Below, piece by piece: positions 63,146 through 64,000 of a DNA stretch of 64,000 nt (position 1 is its first letter; the number at the start of each line of letters is the position of its first letter). Under the pieces are notes generated by a model, which saw nothing but the letters and a program-made list of their open reading frames with translations, made no database searches and was not told where the DNA came from. A program made the translations under genes and the position numbers. This DNA is from Populus alba (Eukaryota > Streptophyta > Magnoliopsida > Malpighiales > Salicaceae), in assembly GCF_005239225.2 (NCBI RefSeq), contig NC_133294.1, positions 19,543,631 through 19,607,630 of the forward strand, given 5' to 3'.

Positions 63146-64000
63146 AATTATAATGAATTATTAAGTGAAGTTAGTGGACTAACCAATTATAAAGAGGATA
63201 ATATTATTATATTAAAAAATAGTAAGAATTAATTGATTTTCTCTCTCCTTATAATAATAATAGTAGTAGTATTAGTAACTATATTTTTTTTTATTTATGA
63301 GTCTTAAATTAAATCATAAACAACATCTATTAGTTATATATTTGTAAACCTAGTGCCCCTGCCCCTCCATCAAAGCCAGAACCTTGATTTTTATTTTACT
63401 AAAATTCAATACACAAATTTAGAGTGTTTATTTAATTTTTATCAAGACCTCCATTTGTAATTTAAAACGTTGCAGTGGTATTTGATATTGGACTTAGTAT
63501 AGTTTTATATAGATGGAATTAACATATATTCTATTTTTCTTAGATAAATGATAATCACTATTAAAAAAAAGGGTTTATTTTTCAAGAAAAGAAAATATAA
63601 ATGTAATTTGACATTTTAAATCAGATTATTAATAATTAATCAATTAATTACAAAATTTATTAATTTAGCTTTATATGTCAAAACCATTAACATTTATTAA
63701 GTTAATTCTTATCATATAACATAGACAAATATTAACATATATCATAATTAAAACTCAATTAAGTATTTATTAGGTTAAATCCCCACGTTCATAGTTTCAA
63801 TATGACTTGAAGGGTTCCAACAACAACAATAACTATCAAAGTACAATCATATAAAATTCACAAACAACACTACTCCATTATCTTAAAATTTCATCTTTTA
63901 TTATAAATAAAAATTTGAGGACTATCAATCACTGTCATGGAAGAAAAATATAACAAACATGTGATTTTCATGGTTATAGTCTCTCTTCTTTTTTTCGTTC

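Larger units (their letters stand above)
62194..64000. other. Zinc-finger gene promoter and AT-rich intergenic DNA
   Basis: The first 300 bases are the upstream region of the zinc-finger gene on the minus strand. Beyond lies AT-rich DNA with a two-copy 27-bp tandem repeat (62706-62759) and an AT-rich dispersed repeat (62970-63145). Small open frames at 62362-63001 show no recognisable family. Confidence 0.5.

Overview
The window is nuclear DNA of a flowering plant. Genes are cut by many short AT-rich introns, intergenic DNA is very AT-rich, and every coding region belongs to a plant family. The gene content and a recurring AT-rich repeat suggest a woody eudicot, most likely Salicaceae (Populus or Salix). 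That attribution comes from recognition and was not computed. No bacterial genes, viral genes or CRISPR arrays were seen.

Layout. (1) Positions 1-4188, plus strand: the 3' part of a kinesin-14 gene. It enters the window at the start of the motor domain and ends in coiled coil and a basic tail. (2) Positions 6263-22084, minus strand: a complete giant HECT E3 ubiquitin ligase of the UPL1/UPL2 type. It has 16 coding exons and 3667 residues; one exon is 6.6 kb and intron 1 is 2.6 kb. (3) Positions 22.1-30.9 kb: a gene-poor stretch holding microsatellites, a degenerate direct-repeat field, a palindrome cluster beside a possible retrotransposon primer-binding site, AT-rich repeats, and a broken fragment of an alpha-glucan water dikinase gene. 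(4) Positions 30962-56255, minus strand: four complete tandem genes for rhamnogalacturonan lyase (polysaccharide lyase family 4). Each has 15 coding exons with the same intron positions and phases, and they encode 640, 638, 680 and 639 residues. (5) Positions 59112-62193, minus strand: a 201-residue TRAF-type zinc-finger protein with a C-terminal membrane anchor. A 476-bp hAT-like MITE with an 8-bp target duplication lies in its last intron. (6) The remainder to 64000 is AT-rich intergenic DNA.

How the genes relate. The four lyases form a tandem family expected to act on rhamnogalacturonan I of pectin in the cell wall. Only the third has an obvious signal peptide. A segment of about 445 bp covering the proximal promoter of lyase 2 is duplicated about 1.55 kb further upstream. 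The kinesin, ubiquitin ligase and zinc-finger protein have no evident functional link to the lyases.

Exon models were built by hand from splice sites, reading-frame continuity and family motifs. All introns are GT-AG except two GC-AG introns. No wholly new biological system is claimed. The most notable observations are the lyase cluster with its uneven secretion signals and duplicated promoter, the glucan water dikinase relic, the MITE, the GC-AG introns, and the HECT catalytic cysteine codon interrupted by an intron.
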